A DNA stretch of 64,000 nt from Macrococcoides canis (GCF_002119805.1 NZ_CP021059.1:1798001-1862000); one strand, 5' to 3'. Positions 8,642 through 18,332 are shown, counted from the first letter of the stretch. Made by a program: numbers and translations. Notes: a model not told the origin generated them from the letters alone.

Positions 8642-10111
8642 CTATTGAGTTGTGTAATCATAGAGCAGGTTGAGTTTATCAAGTTTCTGATGCGTATAAT
8701 CCTTATACGTCTTATTATAGCTCTTTGGGTCTTTAGGATTTAAATAGTTCTCTATCTTACCGGTTTCAGGATGAATCAGCTTGCTGGATGCCCCGCACCC
8801 TAACCCGATGATTGTCTGTACTTCTTCCATGATCAAAATATTATAGAGCGACGCTTCTCCTGCTTTAGAATAGCCGATGTTCTCAAGGTTACCGAGAATG
8901 TTCTTCTGACGATATAAATAATAAGGAATATAATCATGCTGTTCTGCGAAAGATTTCGTCAAGTTCATCATATAGATGATCTCATCTCGCGCTGCAACCG
9001 GATACTTTGATTTATTACGTGTCATCTCGCTCGCCGTCTTAAAGCTTAATGTATGCACCGTAAGTGATTCGGGATTCAGCTTCTGCGTTTCATTAAGTGA
9101 ATGAATCACTTCTACACGTGTTTCATTCGGTAAGCCGATAATCAGATCCATATTGATGTTATTCATATGGTACTCACGAGATAACTTAAATTTATCAATC
9201 GTTTCCTGTACGCTATGGTGACGGCCGATCGCCTTTAATGTTTCATCGGTAAAGCTTTGTGGATTGATACTGATACGGTCGATATCGAATGCATTAAGCA
9301 CCTCTAAAGTCGCTCTATCTATTGTATCCGGACGTCCCGCTTCAACAGTAAGTTCACGCACGTGCGTCATATCAAAGTGTGTATATACCGCTTCAAGGAG
9401 CAGCTTTAAATCTTGTGCACTGATAGAAGTCGGTGTCCCTCCTCCGAAATAGATCGACGTCACCTTAATATTATGTGCTTTAAGCCACTTGCCGATATGT
9501 TCAATTTCATATAATAATCCGACGAGAAACTCTGGCACATCATTTTTATGGACTTGAATTGCATATGCCGGAAATGTACAGTATGCACACTTCGTCGGAC
9601 AGAATGGAATGCCGATATAGATGCTGACTTCCTGCTCCAGCTCATGTAAGTCCGGAATCGCATCAAGCTGCGTCTTCGTAATACGCTCCATCAGTTCCAG
9701 CTTGTCATCTGCAATCAAATAGTCACGCTTTAATCTTTGCTTAATTGCGTCGTCCGATTGCCCTTCCTTTAAATACTTATGATAAAGCTTAAGTGGTCTG
9801 ATCCCTGTCAAAGTACCCCAGCTCTGCGTTATACCGGTATGTGCTGTTAACATCTCGATCAGCGTCTCTCCAAGTGCCTGCTTCATCGCACGTTTATCGG
9901 TCTGTTTACGTTCTGCACGCTGTGTATATGTGTCGCCATCGATCGTCAATGTTGTTGTAACGATAGTATGACTATCTTGTTTAATATTTATCGTGATGCA
10001 GTTATCCCCTTGACCTTCGAATAAATACGCATCTTCAAAATAGAGATTCAGTATATTGCGAATATAGAGCTGCAGCTGTTCAAACTGTTCATGTTCTAAA
10101 TAAAATTTCAT
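8642..10111 (-). CDS. hemZ: HemZ-type radical SAM protein (coproporphyrinogen III oxidase-like)
   Basis: A 489-residue radical SAM enzyme. The cluster-binding C-x3-C-x2-C motif is Cys171, Cys175 and Cys178 (FCPTKCAYC), followed by the glycine-rich YFGGGTPTS SAM-binding motif. The long N-terminal extension (about 165 residues) is typical of HemZ rather than HemN. HemZ is named as an oxygen-independent coproporphyrinogen dehydrogenase, though many relatives are haem chaperones (HemW) or of uncertain activity, so the function is inferred. It is transcribed with its own terminator; upstream lies yheA. Confidence 0.88.
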   Translation of the reverse strand: MKFYLEHEQFEQLQLYIRNILNLYFEDAYLFEGQGDNCITINIKQDSHTIVTTTLTIDGDTYTQRAERKQTDKRAMKQALGETLIEMLTAHTGITQSWGTLTGIRPLKLYHKYLKEGQSDDAIKQRLKRDYLIADDKLELMERITKTQLDAIPDLHELEQEVSIYIGIPFCPTKCAYCTFPAYAIQVHKNDVPEFLVGLLYEIEHIGKWLKAHNIKVTSIYFGGGTPTSISAQDLKLLLEAVYTHFDMTHVRELTVEAGRPDTIDRATLEVLNAFDIDRISINPQSFTDETLKAIGRHHSVQETIDKFKLSREYHMNNINMDLIIGLPNETRVEVIHSLNETQKLNPESLTVHTLSFKTASEMTRNKSKYPVAARDEIIYMMNLTKSFAEQHDYIPYYLYRQKNILGNLENIGYSKAGEASLYNILIMEEVQTIIGLGCGASSKLIHPETGKIENYLNPKDPKSYNKTYKDYTHQKLDKLNLLYDYTTQ

Positions 10112-10134
10112 AATCTACCTCTCTTGTACTATGC

Positions 10135-10170
10135 AAAAACCGAACAGTGCGAAAAATGTGCACTGTTCGG
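10135..10170 (-). terminator. Terminator of yheA
   Basis: A perfect 11-bp stem (CCGAACAGTGC with GCACTGTTCGG) is followed by five T on the minus strand. Confidence 0.85.
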
Positions 10171-10200
10171 ATATATTAAATATTGTTATCTATAGAAGCC

Positions 10201-10557
10201 TTAGTCTTCCGCTTTAACACCATATAATTCTTCTAAAGGTTTCATGATAATACGGTTTAACTCTTGAATAATAAAGCTCATACGTTGTTCAGCTTCCATT
10301 AATTTAGAGATGTGCTCATCTTTTTCGATTAATTCAGCTGACGCTTGTGCTTTGTTTAAGTCTTCTTCCGTAATTTCCTGACCTGTCATCTGCTTTTCTT
10401 GAAGCGTTAACTGGATTTCTCTGAATTCATCGAAGATTTTCTTTGATTCAGGGTTATTGTTTACAGCTTCGTAATGAGATTTAATTGCGTTATATTCGTC
10501 GCTCTGACGTAATGAACTTTCTAACTTGTTTGCTTCATCATAAATATTTACAGACAT
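10201..10557 (-). CDS. yheA: YheA family protein (YlbF/YmcA-like, UPF0342)
   Basis: A 118-residue, almost entirely helical acidic protein of the YlbF/YmcA (DUF964) superfamily, recognisable from [20 protein letters not shown] at the N-terminus and the MKPLEELYG ending. Relatives YlbF and YmcA are parts of a complex that helps RNase Y; the YheA branch is uncharacterised. AAGGAG precedes two ATGs at 10563 and 10557; the second is eight bases from the site and gives the usual MSVNIY start. It is downstream of yheB with a 54-base gap, as in B. subtilis. Confidence 0.9.
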   Translation of the reverse strand: MSVNIYDEANKLESSLRQSDEYNAIKSHYEAVNNNPESKKIFDEFREIQLTLQEKQMTGQEITEEDLNKAQASAELIEKDEHISKLMEAEQRMSFIIQELNRIIMKPLEELYGVKAED

Positions 10558-10611
10558 ATTCATTCTCCTTTATGTTTAATGTTCCTAATCAATATACCAC
10601 GAATGCATCTA

Positions 10612-11742
10612 TTATACAAAAATCGCGATTATACCCTGGAATACACCGATAATACCTCCAAGTAAGAAGCCTAATAATGTGATTAATTTCAGCTCTTTAC
10701 TAGATATTTCGATGACAAGCTTTTCAAGGAACGAAAGTTCGAAGTTATCAATCTGGTCTTTAATGATTTCAGCGATATGAATCTTCTCTAAGATGACTGC
10801 AATATTATCTGCTGTCTTGGTCATCACATAATGAATTAAACGGTCGCCACCTTCAGCTTCAACATATTGAAAAGCTTGAGGCACAAGTGTATAGAGCGGT
10901 GTCTTCATATAATAATCGATATGCATTGCACGCACAATATTTGAATTTAATTCTTCTTTGAAACGTGTAATATCTTGTGCTGCAACTAAAGATTCTGGCG
11001 TCATCGCCATAATACGGGCGTACTCTTTTTTGAGCTCTGTTTCAATGATTGATCTGATTTTAGGCTCCTCACTTAATGCATTCGCCTCCTTGATGACACG
11101 TTCTGCAATCATCTCCTGCGTCATAAACATTTGAATCATGCTGACGAGTCTCCCTTTCTCCATAAAGAAGCGGTCGATCATCTGCATAATATCGTTGTAC
11201 CCTGATTCACTATTGACGTAGGCTCTTAGCTTCTCGATAATCAGTTCAGGAGCCCCTTCAACCTTGCTGTCTATCTTATCCTTTAAACCTTGTGGCAGCA
11301 ATGCCTCGATTGACTCTGACTGATATGTCTCTATCTTCTCTTGTAACAGCTGGTCCACCTTGTTATGAACTTTTGATTCAGCAACGTTCGTAATATCGAT
11401 ATTAAAGCGCTGTGCGAAGTCATCAATACTGTACTGTCCTTCTTTTAAATCCTGAACTTGTTTATTCAGCATACGCTTTAACAGCTGCTCTGTCTGAGGT
11501 GTCATCAACTTCTCTTTAAACACTTCAGGTGTGAGCAAATGATGCGTGACCATCTCTCCAATCTTCAGCGAGAGCTCATTACGTCGTTTCGGTATAAGCC
11601 CCGGCGTAAACGGAAGCTGCTTCCCAAACAGAAACTTCGGTTCAAACGGTCTGAACAACATCTTAATCGCAATAAAATTCGTAAAGCCACCAATCAATGA
11701 GCCGATATGACCCATAAATAATATCATTCCTAATGCGTACAA
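10612..11742 (-). CDS. yheB: YheB family membrane protein (DUF445, UPF0754)
   Basis: A 376-residue protein with hydrophobic segments at both ends (about residues 1-30 and 350-376) and a long, charged helical middle. The motif IGGFTNFIAIKMLFRP near the N-terminus followed by PFTPGLIPKRR is diagnostic of the DUF445/YheB family. Function is unknown; B. subtilis YheB is spore-associated, which cannot apply to a non-sporulating coccus. The start appears to be TTG with AAAGGTG five bases upstream. It forms a two-gene unit with yheA. Confidence 0.88.
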   Translation of the reverse strand: MYALGMILFMGHIGSLIGGFTNFIAIKMLFRPFEPKFLFGKQLPFTPGLIPKRRNELSLKIGEMVTHHLLTPEVFKEKLMTPQTEQLLKRMLNKQVQDLKEGQYSIDDFAQRFNIDITNVAESKVHNKVDQLLQEKIETYQSESIEALLPQGLKDKIDSKVEGAPELIIEKLRAYVNSESGYNDIMQMIDRFFMEKGRLVSMIQMFMTQEMIAERVIKEANALSEEPKIRSIIETELKKEYARIMAMTPESLVAAQDITRFKEELNSNIVRAMHIDYYMKTPLYTLVPQAFQYVEAEGGDRLIHYVMTKTADNIAVILEKIHIAEIIKDQIDNFELSFLEKLVIEISSKELKLITLLGFLLGGIIGVFQGIIAIFV

Positions 11743-11822
11743 TTCATCACCTTTTTCTATAATCTTTCATTACAGTAGTTTATACCACTTAGTTCAAAAA
11801 ACAAACCAAGACAGCGTTTTCT

Positions 11823-11865
11823 AAAAAAATAGCGAGACAAGGGTCATTAAACCACATTGTCTCGC
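11823..11865 (-). terminator. Terminator of the XRE regulator gene
   Basis: GCGAGACAA pairs with TTGTCTCGC across a 17-base loop, followed on the minus strand by a T-rich tail. It lies 12 bases past the gene's stop. Confidence 0.8.
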
Positions 11866-11876
11866 CCAAATATCGA

Positions 11877-12341
11877 TTAAACAGTGATCAGCTGTTCGTT
11901 TCTTTTCTTATTATAGAACATCTCTGCTTCACGCGCTTTATTAGAACCATATAACGGTTGCATAGAACCATCTAATACACGATACAGGTTAGAAATCTTA
12001 TTCTGCTGAAGGATGATATCACGATCTGCTTCAATCGTTGTCCACCATAATTCATTTTTATTATCTTGATCTGGATATGCACATGCACCTCTTGAGATAA
12101 CTTGAATGACTTCTAAAGGATCTCCACCTAAAGTATTTTGTAATACTTCTGAATCTCTGAATAATGCACATAATGACACGCAAGTTGTCCAGTTTGGAAG
12201 TACACGCTCTTTTTCAATCTGAACTAACGTCTTCTTAGATAATCCAATTGTTTGTGCCATTGTATCTTGAGTGTATCCTGCTTCGATACGAACCATTTTA
12301 AACTTTGTTTGTAATAAATCTGTAAATTGTTGCTTATCCAT
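11877..12341 (-). CDS. XRE-family regulator, positional counterpart of S. aureus SA1665
   Basis: A 154-residue protein with an N-terminal XRE helix-turn-helix (about residues 10-65, GYTQDTMAQTIGLSKKTLVQIEKE) and a C-terminal part of about 85 residues with no domain I recognise. In S. aureus a helix-turn-helix protein of similar size, SA1665, lies at the same place between the yheAB-like genes and airSR, and influences beta-lactam resistance. The equivalence here rests on position, size and fold. The gene is divergent from the CDF transporter gene. Confidence 0.85.
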   Translation of the reverse strand: MDKQQFTDLLQTKFKMVRIEAGYTQDTMAQTIGLSKKTLVQIEKERVLPNWTTCVSLCALFRDSEVLQNTLGGDPLEVIQVISRGACAYPDQDNKNELWWTTIEADRDIILQQNKISNLYRVLDGSMQPLYGSNKAREAEMFYNKKRNEQLITV

Positions 12342-12656
12342 GCTTCTACGACCTTTCTTGTATATATTATTATTTTTAGATTGTTCATTTAATAAAATAG
12401 AAATAATACACTATTCATTTAAGGGACTTTACCATCTTAATATAATTTACAAAAAATTAAAAGAGGAAAACCTTATGATTTTCCTCTTTTCTTATAAAAT
12501 TTATAAGTTTGACAAAATTATGCAACATTTTTTACTAATTTTCTTTTTTCGCGCTCGTTAATCACGACAGCGCATTAATTTTCTAAAAAGTCGAAATACG
12601 TTTCTATCGCTATACATTCAGATGTATTTGATTAATAATAGAGATAATGATTATAT
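12342..12656. other. Divergent intergenic region with an orphan hairpin and Fur/PerR-like site
   Basis: No gene is seen here. It holds the divergent promoters of the XRE regulator and the CDF gene. A perfect 12-bp hairpin (12459-12490) is followed by CTTATAAA and preceded by an A-run, so it looks like a bidirectional terminator with no gene to terminate. A GCGCT/AGCGC pair flanks 12552-12575. A 7-1-7 palindrome lies at 12642-12656. Confidence 0.6.
12642..12656. promoter_or_regulatory. Fur/PerR-like 7-1-7 palindrome before the Mn exporter gene
   Basis: The site reads AGATAATGATTATAT. It fits the Fur-family 7-1-7 layout (consensus about TGATAATnATTATCA for Fur, TTATAATnATTATAA for PerR) except at the ends. 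It lies directly before the ribosome binding site, a place where binding would block transcription. Confidence 0.45.
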
Positions 12657-12670
12657 AAAGGATGAGTGCA

Positions 12671-13543
12671 ATGCAGGTTAAAGATCAGTTACAGCAAGCT
12701 CAAAAAGGGGCTAAAGTGAGTATCATCATGTATGTACTGCTCACTACTTTCAAATTATTATTCGGCTATATTCATGGGTCTCAGGCACTTGTTGCAGACG
12801 GTCTGAATAACGCGACCGATGTGGTAAGCTCGGTAGCACTGCTTATCGGACTTGCTATCAGCATGAAACCTGCCGATAAAAACCATAACTATGGACATTA
12901 CCGTTCAGAATATATCGGCTCATTGATCGCATCATTTATTATGTTTGCTGTGAGTGTACAAGTTATACTGCAAGGGATCAAAAATTATATCCGCCAGGAA
13001 TATTCAAATCCTTCTGTCGAGACTGCAGTTGTCGCAATACTCTCAGCATTTGCTATGCTTGCTGTCTACATCTACAATCGCAATCTTGCGAAGAAGCTGG
13101 ATTCCAGTGCACTCAAAGCAGCAGCAGCAGATAATTTATCAGATGCGCTCGTATCGCTTGGAGCATTTATCGGAATCGTCGGTGTATTCTTCGGATTGAC
13201 ATTTCTAGATACCGTTGCCGCAATTGTTGTCGGCTTACTCATAATGAAGACCGCTATCGAAATATTCTTCGAAACAGCAATTACATTAACCGATGGATTC
13301 GATGCCGATACGCTGGAACATATGAAACGTATCGTGCTGTCAGTAGATAATGTAGAAAGCTGTGTAGATATTAAAGGAAGAAATCATGGAGTTATGACAT
13401 TTGTAGATGTGACTGTTACTGTGAACCCTGATTTCACCGTTGCTGAGAGCCATGATATAACAGAGCACATTGAACATGCGATAAAAGAAGAGTATGGCGC
13501 TGTTGAAACGATCGTCCACCTTGAACCAGGCATAGATAAATAA
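12671..13543 (+). CDS. mntE: Cation diffusion facilitator, probable Mn exporter (MntE type)
   Basis: A 290-residue CDF transporter with about six membrane segments and a C-terminal cytoplasmic domain. Metal-site residues appear as D43-x-x-N-x-x-x-D50 in segment 2 and D154-N-x-x-D158 in segment 5. The D-N-x-x-D form, rather than the H-D-x-x-D of zinc exporters, is the pattern of manganese CDFs. AAAGG precedes two ATGs at 12662 and 12671; only the second has a usable distance. A Fur/PerR-like site lies just upstream. Substrate assignment is inference from the motif. Confidence 0.88.
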   Translation: MQVKDQLQQAQKGAKVSIIMYVLLTTFKLLFGYIHGSQALVADGLNNATDVVSSVALLIGLAISMKPADKNHNYGHYRSEYIGSLIASFIMFAVSVQVILQGIKNYIRQEYSNPSVETAVVAILSAFAMLAVYIYNRNLAKKLDSSALKAAAADNLSDALVSLGAFIGIVGVFFGLTFLDTVAAIVVGLLIMKTAIEIFFETAITLTDGFDADTLEHMKRIVLSVDNVESCVDIKGRNHGVMTFVDVTVTVNPDFTVAESHDITEHIEHAIKEEYGAVETIVHLEPGIDK

Positions 13544-13579
13544 AAATGGCACACCCTCTTATTGGGGTGCGCCATTTTT
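13542..13579. terminator. Bidirectional terminator between mntE and a convergent gene
   Basis: AAAATGGCaCACCC pairs with GGGTGcGCCATTTT with A- and T-runs on both sides, serving both convergent genes. Confidence 0.85.
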
Positions 13580-13583
13580 CTCT

Positions 13584-14012
13584 TCATTCTTCATCTTTTA
13601 CAATCATTTTAGCGATATCGGATTGTTCATTAAATCGATTATCAAATTTAATCATAATCCAGACAATCAGCACGATGATTCCAATTCCTATTAATTTATA
13701 CGGAAAGCTTACATACATCAGACAATAATAAAATAATAAAAATATTAGCAGTATAAAAAAAGGTCTGGAGATTACGTAATATTTATCAAAATAATAACCG
13801 CGATAAAATTGACTTCGCCTTAAATCCATTCTTTCTATATTCTGCTTAAGATTGTACATCGATATACACACTCTAATCACCGTAAAGACAATCAGGAGCG
13901 TTATAAAATAAACTACACCTTTATGCTCTCCAAAAATATATTTAAACAGTTCAGTAATCGCAATTGTCGCAAATACGATTATCCAGCTATTATTCCACCA
14001 TTTATCTATCAT
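13584..14012 (-). CDS. Hypothetical small membrane protein
   Basis: A 142-residue protein with four clear hydrophobic segments (about residues 8-25, 33-50, 82-100 and 105-122) and a charged linker between the second and third. I do not recognise the family. The start is supported by AGAGGTGAG upstream. It lies downstream of airR by about 50 bases in the same direction and shares a bidirectional terminator with mntE, so it may be read with airSR, but nothing links it functionally. Confidence 0.7.
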   Translation of the reverse strand: MIDKWWNNSWIIVFATIAITELFKYIFGEHKGVVYFITLLIVFTVIRVCISMYNLKQNIERMDLRRSQFYRGYYFDKYYVISRPFFILLIFLLFYYCLMYVSFPYKLIGIGIIVLIVWIMIKFDNRFNEQSDIAKMIVKDEE

Positions 14013-14063
14013 CGTCTCACCTCTTTTACCATATTATAACAAATATGTGAGGTGTATGCTGCC

Positions 14064-14684
14064 TTAAATCAACTTATATTTCACGCCGTACATCGATGCT
14101 TGTGTACGGTCGCCCACTTCCAGCTTCGCAAATATATGGCTGACATGTGTTTTCACCGTTTTTTCTGAGACAAAGAGCTGTTCTGCGATTTCTTTATTCG
14201 TTAAGCCTTCGCTCATCGCTTTTAACACTTCAAGTTCTCTCTTTGATAATGGGTTTCTTAAATGTGCGAGGTTCATACCACTTTTTCTGACCTTCATAAC
14301 GTCCGGGTGATAAATCTGCTCACCTGCTGCAATCTGCTTAATCGTGTTAATCAGCGCTTTCGGTTCGCTGTCTTTCATCTCATAGCCATCTGCACCTGCA
14401 TCCATCACGCCAAGGACATGTTCTTCATCGATAAAGCTGGATAATACGAGCACCTTCACATCAGGGAATTTCGCTTTTACTTGGCGCGTCGCCTCAATGC
14501 CGTTAAGCTCAGGCATCACAAGGTCCATAATAATGAGGTCGGGTAAGTGCGTTTCATCTAGATGTTCAAGCAGCTCTCTGCCGTTATTGAAATCAGCAGT
14601 TACATTAAAGCTTTCTTCAGTTGATAATAAAAATTTCATCCCTTGTCTTACGATATGGTGGTCATCCACGAGTATGATATTCAT
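14064..14684 (-). CDS. airR: Response regulator AirR (YhcR type, NarL/LuxR family)
   Basis: A 206-residue response regulator: receiver domain with the acidic pair near residue 7, phospho-acceptor Asp54 (IIMDLVMP) and conserved Lys104, then a LuxR-type helix-turn-helix (about residues 145-200, [21 protein letters not shown]). In S. aureus AirR responds to the oxygen and redox state sensed by AirS. AAAGG is followed at once by one ATG (14693) and nine bases later by another (14684); the second is favoured. The kinase stop codon overlaps this start region, so the two genes are translationally coupled. Confidence 0.9.
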   Translation of the reverse strand: MNIILVDDHHIVRQGMKFLLSTEESFNVTADFNNGRELLEHLDETHLPDLIIMDLVMPELNGIEATRQVKAKFPDVKVLVLSSFIDEEHVLGVMDAGADGYEMKDSEPKALINTIKQIAAGEQIYHPDVMKVRKSGMNLAHLRNPLSKRELEVLKAMSEGLTNKEIAEQLFVSEKTVKTHVSHIFAKLEVGDRTQASMYGVKYKLI

Positions 14685-14689
14685 GTTGC

Positions 14690-15796
14690 TCATCCTTTCG
14701 GGTAGGTGAATTGTACCGTCGTTCCTTGCATCAGTGTGCTGTTTATTTCAAGTATACCACCGATTTCCTGTGCACGTTGCTGCATATTTTTCACCCCATG
14801 AGTCGGTAATGCTTTCATATGTTTATCATTATACCCTTTACCGTTATCATGGATTACAAGTATAAAATGTTCATCGCCCTGTTTCATTGCGATCGTTACT
14901 TCCTCTGTTTCTGCGTGCTTCTTAACATTATTCAGCGCTTCTTGCACAATTCTGAAAGCACTGTTTTCAATTTTATTTTCTAAGTTAATAAAACCTTCAA
15001 CTTCTATCTTTACTTTAAGCCCGAGTACATTACCATAATTCTGCACTGCTTCAACGAGTCCGTGTTCTAGCCCGACTGGTTTCAGCTGCCAGATTAATGC
15101 GCGCATTTCACTTACTGCATCCTGACTCGTCTTCTCGATGATCTGAAATGCAGCTTTCGCGCGGCTGTCATCGGTCATGCTTTCTGCAGCATGTGCCGTA
15201 AGTTTCAGCGAGAACAGCATCTGATTGACCGAGTCGTGCAAGTCTCGTGCAAGCCTTGTACGCTCTTCCTGCAGTGCATTCTCTCGCTCACGTTCTGTAA
15301 GATAGATGCGTTTAATCGCACTTCCAATCTGAAAGGCAACGGATTCCAGCAATGCAAGATCTTCATCAGAATATACGGTAGTAAACGGAGTCGCGACATT
15401 CAGCAGTCCAAAGCGTTCCTGTCCAGACTGCAGTGGGACTGTAGCGTGATGTGTGATGTCATCTGTCATATCACTATACTTTTTATTTGCTTTCACGATA
15501 CGTGAGCACGTAATAATATTTGATGCTTTCGTTAACTTCTTCTGATTATATCGCGATACACACCAGCATGGCCCTTCCGTCATATATCGGCATGACTCCA
15601 TCTTGAGTGCCTGCGGTAACTTATAATCAGAAACAAGCGTATGCTTTCCGTCATCATCAATGAAGAATATCCAGCCAGTAGAAAAATTGGTCCCTTGAAC
15701 AAGTCTGTTCAAGGCACCATTCATCATTGAATATATATCTGTCTCTTCATTTAAGAATTCCGCAATTTCTTTCAGTAAAGCTGTACTGTTCTGCAT
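14690..15796 (-). CDS. airS: Redox-sensing histidine kinase AirS (GAF, HisKA_3)
   Basis: A 368-residue soluble kinase with no membrane segments. A GAF domain (about residues 15-165) carries four cysteines, Cys69, Cys77, Cys79 and Cys97, the pattern that binds an oxygen-sensitive 2Fe-2S cluster in S. aureus AirS (YhcS). The dimerisation box has the phospho-acceptor His187 in [10 protein letters not shown], followed by the N-box ([11 protein letters not shown]) and G-box (DNGKGYN). The gene pairs with airR downstream. Synteny with yhcX upstream matches B. subtilis yhcXYZ. The cluster itself is inferred from the conserved cysteines. Confidence 0.92.
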   Translation of the reverse strand: MQNSTALLKEIAEFLNEETDIYSMMNGALNRLVQGTNFSTGWIFFIDDDGKHTLVSDYKLPQALKMESCRYMTEGPCWCVSRYNQKKLTKASNIITCSRIVKANKKYSDMTDDITHHATVPLQSGQERFGLLNVATPFTTVYSDEDLALLESVAFQIGSAIKRIYLTERERENALQEERTRLARDLHDSVNQMLFSLKLTAHAAESMTDDSRAKAAFQIIEKTSQDAVSEMRALIWQLKPVGLEHGLVEAVQNYGNVLGLKVKIEVEGFINLENKIENSAFRIVQEALNNVKKHAETEEVTIAMKQGDEHFILVIHDNGKGYNDKHMKALPTHGVKNMQQRAQEIGGILEINSTLMQGTTVQFTYPKG

Positions 15797-15804
15797 GATA
15801 TCAC

Positions 15805-17343
15805 CTATTTTTTATATTCAACGTTGTATAGATCATGTCTTCTATCGCGTAATTGTCTTACTGTTCCATTCTCTCGTCCACGGCGTAATACTTCAAGGTC
15901 AACGTCACCAATAACAACCATCTCGACGTTCTCACCTGTTTCTCCGACAATACCGTCACGCGCAAAACCGAAATCGCTAGGTGAATAAATACCTGAACCT
16001 GAATACTGGATATCCATGTTTTCAGTTTGTGGTAAATTACCGCACGTTCCGCTTGTTACTGTGTAGATCTGATTTTCAATCGCACGTGCCATCGAACAAT
16101 ATTTCACGCGTAAATAACTTTGTCTGTCTTCAGTTGAGAACGGTGTAAAGATGATTTTAGCACCTTTCTCTGTAGCAATACGTGCCATCTCCGGAAACTC
16201 AGAATCATAACAAATCTGGATGGCGATCTTACCGCAGTCAGTATCAAATACTTCTACGCTATTCCCTGGTGAAATACCCCACCATCTACGTTCATTCGGT
16301 GTAACGTGAATCTTGTACTGCTTCTCGATTGATCCGTCACGACGGAATAAGTATGAAATATTATAGATTTCATCATCTTCTTCAACGAAGTGACTACCAC
16401 CGATAATATTAATATTGTAACGCATCGCAAATTCGTTGAACATTTCGATATATTGTTCTGTGTATTTCGTCAACTGACGTATTGATTCTGCAGGATTACG
16501 CTTCTCATCAAAACTCATTAATTGTGTTGTCAGTAACTCTGGGAATACAACGAAGTCACTTTCAGCATCGTAAGCCACATCTACAAAGTATTCAATCTGG
16601 TTCGCAAACTCTTCAAACGAATCAATTTTACGCATCATATAGTTTACAGTACAAATACGCACCGGATCACTTGTCTTAAAGTGGATGTTTGATTTAGCAA
16701 CATAGTCCGGGTTGTTCCATTCCATGAGTGTCGCATACTTGCTGGAATTCACATCATCCTTTAAATAGTTTGGATTGATACGCATTAAAGTAAAGCCATT
16801 CATATACTGGAATGTTAAGACCGGGTCTTTAATTTTATGCTTCATTACATCATTCACATATTCACGTGGTGTCAGTTCATCCTGATACTTATGATAGTTC
16901 GGAATACGTCCACCGATAATAATTGACTTTAAGTTCAGTTCATATGCAATCTCACGACGTGCTTCATATAATCGTTGTCCGACTTTCATACCGCGGTAAT
17001 CCGGATGCACCATCACTTCAATCCCGTATAAATTATGACCATTATCATTATGGTTAGTAATGTAGCCGTTATCCGTAATGCTGTCCCAAGTATGGCGGTC
17101 ATCATATTCATCAAAGTTGATGATTAAACTTGAACAGCTACCGATGATCTTACCGTCATATTCGATAACCATCTGTCCACGCGGGAACAAGTTTAGATGA
17201 GACTGGAGATGTTCCTTCTTCCAAGGCTCCATACCCGGAAAGCATATTTTTTGTAAGGCGATGATTTCTTCAATATCATCCTTCGTCATTTGACGTGCCT
17301 CTATTGATTTATTAAACTTATCTAAATTTATTTCTTCTGTCAT
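15805..17343 (-). CDS. yhcX: GNAT acetyltransferase fused to nitrilase-family hydrolase (YhcX)
   Basis: A 512-residue two-domain enzyme. The N-terminal part (about residues 15-200) is a GNAT domain with the acetyl-CoA loop HPDYRGMKVGQRL at 113-125. The C-terminal part (about 225-495) is a carbon-nitrogen hydrolase with the Glu-Lys-Cys triad at Glu269 (FPELL), Lys344 (QYKIH) and Cys378 (QICYDSEFPE). The natural substrate is unknown. It is eight bases upstream of airS, as yhcX is of yhcYZ in B. subtilis, and may be co-transcribed. Confidence 0.92.
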   Translation of the reverse strand: MTEEINLDKFNKSIEARQMTKDDIEEIIALQKICFPGMEPWKKEHLQSHLNLFPRGQMVIEYDGKIIGSCSSLIINFDEYDDRHTWDSITDNGYITNHNDNGHNLYGIEVMVHPDYRGMKVGQRLYEARREIAYELNLKSIIIGGRIPNYHKYQDELTPREYVNDVMKHKIKDPVLTFQYMNGFTLMRINPNYLKDDVNSSKYATLMEWNNPDYVAKSNIHFKTSDPVRICTVNYMMRKIDSFEEFANQIEYFVDVAYDAESDFVVFPELLTTQLMSFDEKRNPAESIRQLTKYTEQYIEMFNEFAMRYNINIIGGSHFVEEDDEIYNISYLFRRDGSIEKQYKIHVTPNERRWWGISPGNSVEVFDTDCGKIAIQICYDSEFPEMARIATEKGAKIIFTPFSTEDRQSYLRVKYCSMARAIENQIYTVTSGTCGNLPQTENMDIQYSGSGIYSPSDFGFARDGIVGETGENVEMVVIGDVDLEVLRRGRENGTVRQLRDRRHDLYNVEYKK

Positions 17344-17451
17344 GTATATTCTCCTTTATTTACTCTATAATGATGATAGACAATCATTTTATCAATGTCT
17401 ATAATCTATACCCAATTATTATAGTCGATAAAAGTGAATAGGAGAAAAGAT

Positions 17452-18273
17452 ATGAAACTACACATTATAGAAGCATGGGATAATATGACCATCGAAGCAT
17501 TATTAAAGCATTTGCAGATTCCGAAGAAACCAACACATGAACTACGCATGTCTAAGTCTATTACAATTAACGACAATCCTGCCACATTTCGCGATACATT
17601 GCATACAGGAGATATTCTTAATCTGCCGATACCTGAAGAAAAAAGTAACTACAAATCAAGCTACCGACTTTGTGAAGTTAAATATGAAGATGATTATTTA
17701 GCGATACTCGTTAAACCAAAAGGCGTTAAGACACATCCTAATGATATGAGCGAGTCAAATACGCTGTTAAATCACGCGATCTATACACTTGATTCAGAAT
17801 ACGTTGAACCGATACATCGTCTCGACCAGGAAACTGTCGGTTTGTTACTTGTCGCTAAAAATCCATTTATCAAGAAGATTCTAGATCGTATGCTGGAAGA
17901 ACGATTAATCAAACGTACATATCGTGCGAAAGTTAAAAGTCACCTGCCTCTAAAAAAACAGACGATCGATATGCCGATCGGTAAAGACAAGTTCCATCCA
18001 AATAAACGCCGTGTCTCACAAACAGGCGACCGAGCAGTTACGCATATCGTAAGCTCTAAAGCAAATGGCGATGGCACTGCAGATGTCGAACTTCAGCTTG
18101 AAACAGGGCGTACACATCAGATCAGAGTACATCTCGCTGAAATCGGACATCCCGTTATCGGAGATCCGCTATATAGTGATTCACACCTACGTCAACTCGC
18201 GTTAGAAAGCTATAAGCTGGAATTTGAACATCCATTTACTGGAGAGACCGTTGCAGCAACATTAGAGCAATAG
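17452..18273 (+). CDS. RluA-family pseudouridine synthase (YhcT type)
   Basis: A 273-residue synthase that isomerises uridine in rRNA or tRNA. The catalytic Asp125 is in HRLDQETVG, slightly changed from the common HRLDxxTSG, and the RTHQIRVHL motif lies near residue 225. The N-terminal 60 residues resemble a short S4-like region. The track of codons opens at a GTG at 17434, but AGGAG seven bases before ATG 17452 makes this the start. The B. subtilis yhcT gene also lies beside yhcX. The target uridine cannot be told. Confidence 0.88.
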   Translation: MKLHIIEAWDNMTIEALLKHLQIPKKPTHELRMSKSITINDNPATFRDTLHTGDILNLPIPEEKSNYKSSYRLCEVKYEDDYLAILVKPKGVKTHPNDMSESNTLLNHAIYTLDSEYVEPIHRLDQETVGLLLVAKNPFIKKILDRMLEERLIKRTYRAKVKSHLPLKKQTIDMPIGKDKFHPNKRRVSQTGDRAVTHIVSSKANGDGTADVELQLETGRTHQIRVHLAEIGHPVIGDPLYSDSHLRQLALESYKLEFEHPFTGETVAATLEQ

Positions 18274-18332
18274 TTTTGCATAATGTATAGTGATTCACTA
18301 TGATATAGGTATCAATAATTAGGAGGATCAAA

